The notes under the pieces were generated by a model that was given only the letters and a program-made list of their open reading frames with translations, had not been told where the DNA came from and searched no databases. 5,320 nt of DNA from Anaerolineae bacterium (GTDB lineage: Bacteria > Chloroflexota > Anaerolineae > B4-G1 > SLSP01). The stretch is taken from positions 1-5,320 of the forward strand of contig JAFGSL010000150.1 in the NCBI GenBank assembly GCA_016934645.1, read 5' to 3'. The position numbers and the translations under genes were made by a program. The stretch's first letter is position 1, and each line of letters begins with the position of its first letter. Below, piece after piece: positions 5,008 through 5,320 of the stretch.

Positions 5008-5320
5008 CTAAGAGGTGACTCTACCCAAAACACCCATAAGCTGGAGTTCTTCAGCACGATGACAACTCACGTAGTGCTCCGGCTCCAGTTCACGCAACTC
5101 AGGTTCCTCGATCGCACACTTGTCTACCGCATACTGGCAGCGCGGATGGAAGTAGCAACCACTCGGCGGATTCGCCGGGTCCGCCACATCCCCCTGCAAC
5201 ACGATCGGCTCAGTGCGCGCCCGTGGATCCGGCTTCGGTACCGCCGACAACAGCGCCTCCGTGTATGGATGCAACGGCCGCTGGAACAGCGCAAACGTCG
5301 TCGCCCCTTCCACCAGCTTC
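5008..5320 (-). CDS. oppF: OppF/DppF-type ABC transporter ATP-binding protein, C-terminal end only (runs off the right edge)
   Basis: The frame is open to the right edge, and about the last 104 residues are visible. Its ATPase motifs lie outside the window, so the call rests on the C-terminal oligopeptide-transporter domain. The segment [20 protein letters not shown] carries the HPYT signature of this domain, followed by [20 protein letters not shown]. Four cysteines in the pattern C-X5-C-X6-C-X17-C match the motif that binds an iron-sulfur cluster in some DppD/DppF proteins. The protein ends GVLGRVTS and stops with TAG at 5008-5010. A GTG at 5311-5313 is in frame but is not the start, because family homology continues through it (KLVEGATTF). 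It could belong to a preceding transporter operon or supply the partner ATPase for the genes here. OppF versus OppD is uncertain from the C-terminus alone. Confidence 0.85.
   Translation of the reverse strand, partial: KLVEGATTFALFQRPLHPYTEALLSAVPKPDPRARTEPIVLQGDVADPANPPSGCYFHPRCQYAVDKCAIEEPELRELEPEHYVSCHRAEELQLMGVLGRVTS

Overview
The window holds one ordinary, recognisable system: a peptide/nickel/oligosaccharide-type (Opp/Dpp) ABC importer, with every gene on the minus strand. Reading in the direction of transcription (right to left) it contains the C-terminal end of an OppF/DppF-type ATPase (5320-5008, cut by the window edge), a large solute-binding lipoprotein of family 5 (4746-2746), an OppB-type permease (2480-1491), an OppC-type permease (1473-277) and the first 38 codons of an OppD-type ATPase (114-1, cut by the edge before its Walker A motif). 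The binding protein would deliver a substrate to the OppB/OppC channel, and OppD and OppF would power it by ATP hydrolysis. The substrate cannot be read from the sequence. Oligopeptides are the default guess, and oligosaccharides are a real alternative for this protein family.

Organism: moderate G+C, a binding protein with a Tat-like signal, a lipobox and an Ala/Thr/Glu/Pro-rich linker (ATEAP repeats), and intergenic gaps full of short tandem repeats and hairpin elements. Together these suggest a Chloroflexota bacterium (Anaerolineae/Caldilineae-like). This is inference from style, not from a marker gene.

The more interesting part is between the genes. (1) Two related elements of about 130 bp (2598-2727 and 4866-4997), in the same orientation, each lie 10-18 nt after a stop codon. 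They have partly matching inverted ends (CCGGTAAT...ATTACCGG) and an inner CCGGCTGAAG/CTTCAGCCGG stem, so they look like MITE/REP-type dispersed repeats that may also act as 3' hairpins or terminators. (2) Each of the three start sites with a real leader has a 7-8 bp tandem repeat next to, or within a few bases of, its Shine-Dalgarno: two ATTGAGT copies at the binding protein, GGTAGAC-type units at oppB, and TAGTC/GACTA units at oppD. The last two are arranged as inverted arms that can fold into hairpins. The oppC-oppD gap is almost wholly filled by one such array, which runs from the oppC stop codon to the oppD Shine-Dalgarno.

I see no RNA gene, CRISPR array, complete insertion sequence or phage gene. 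No coding region in the window needs a new biological system to explain it.
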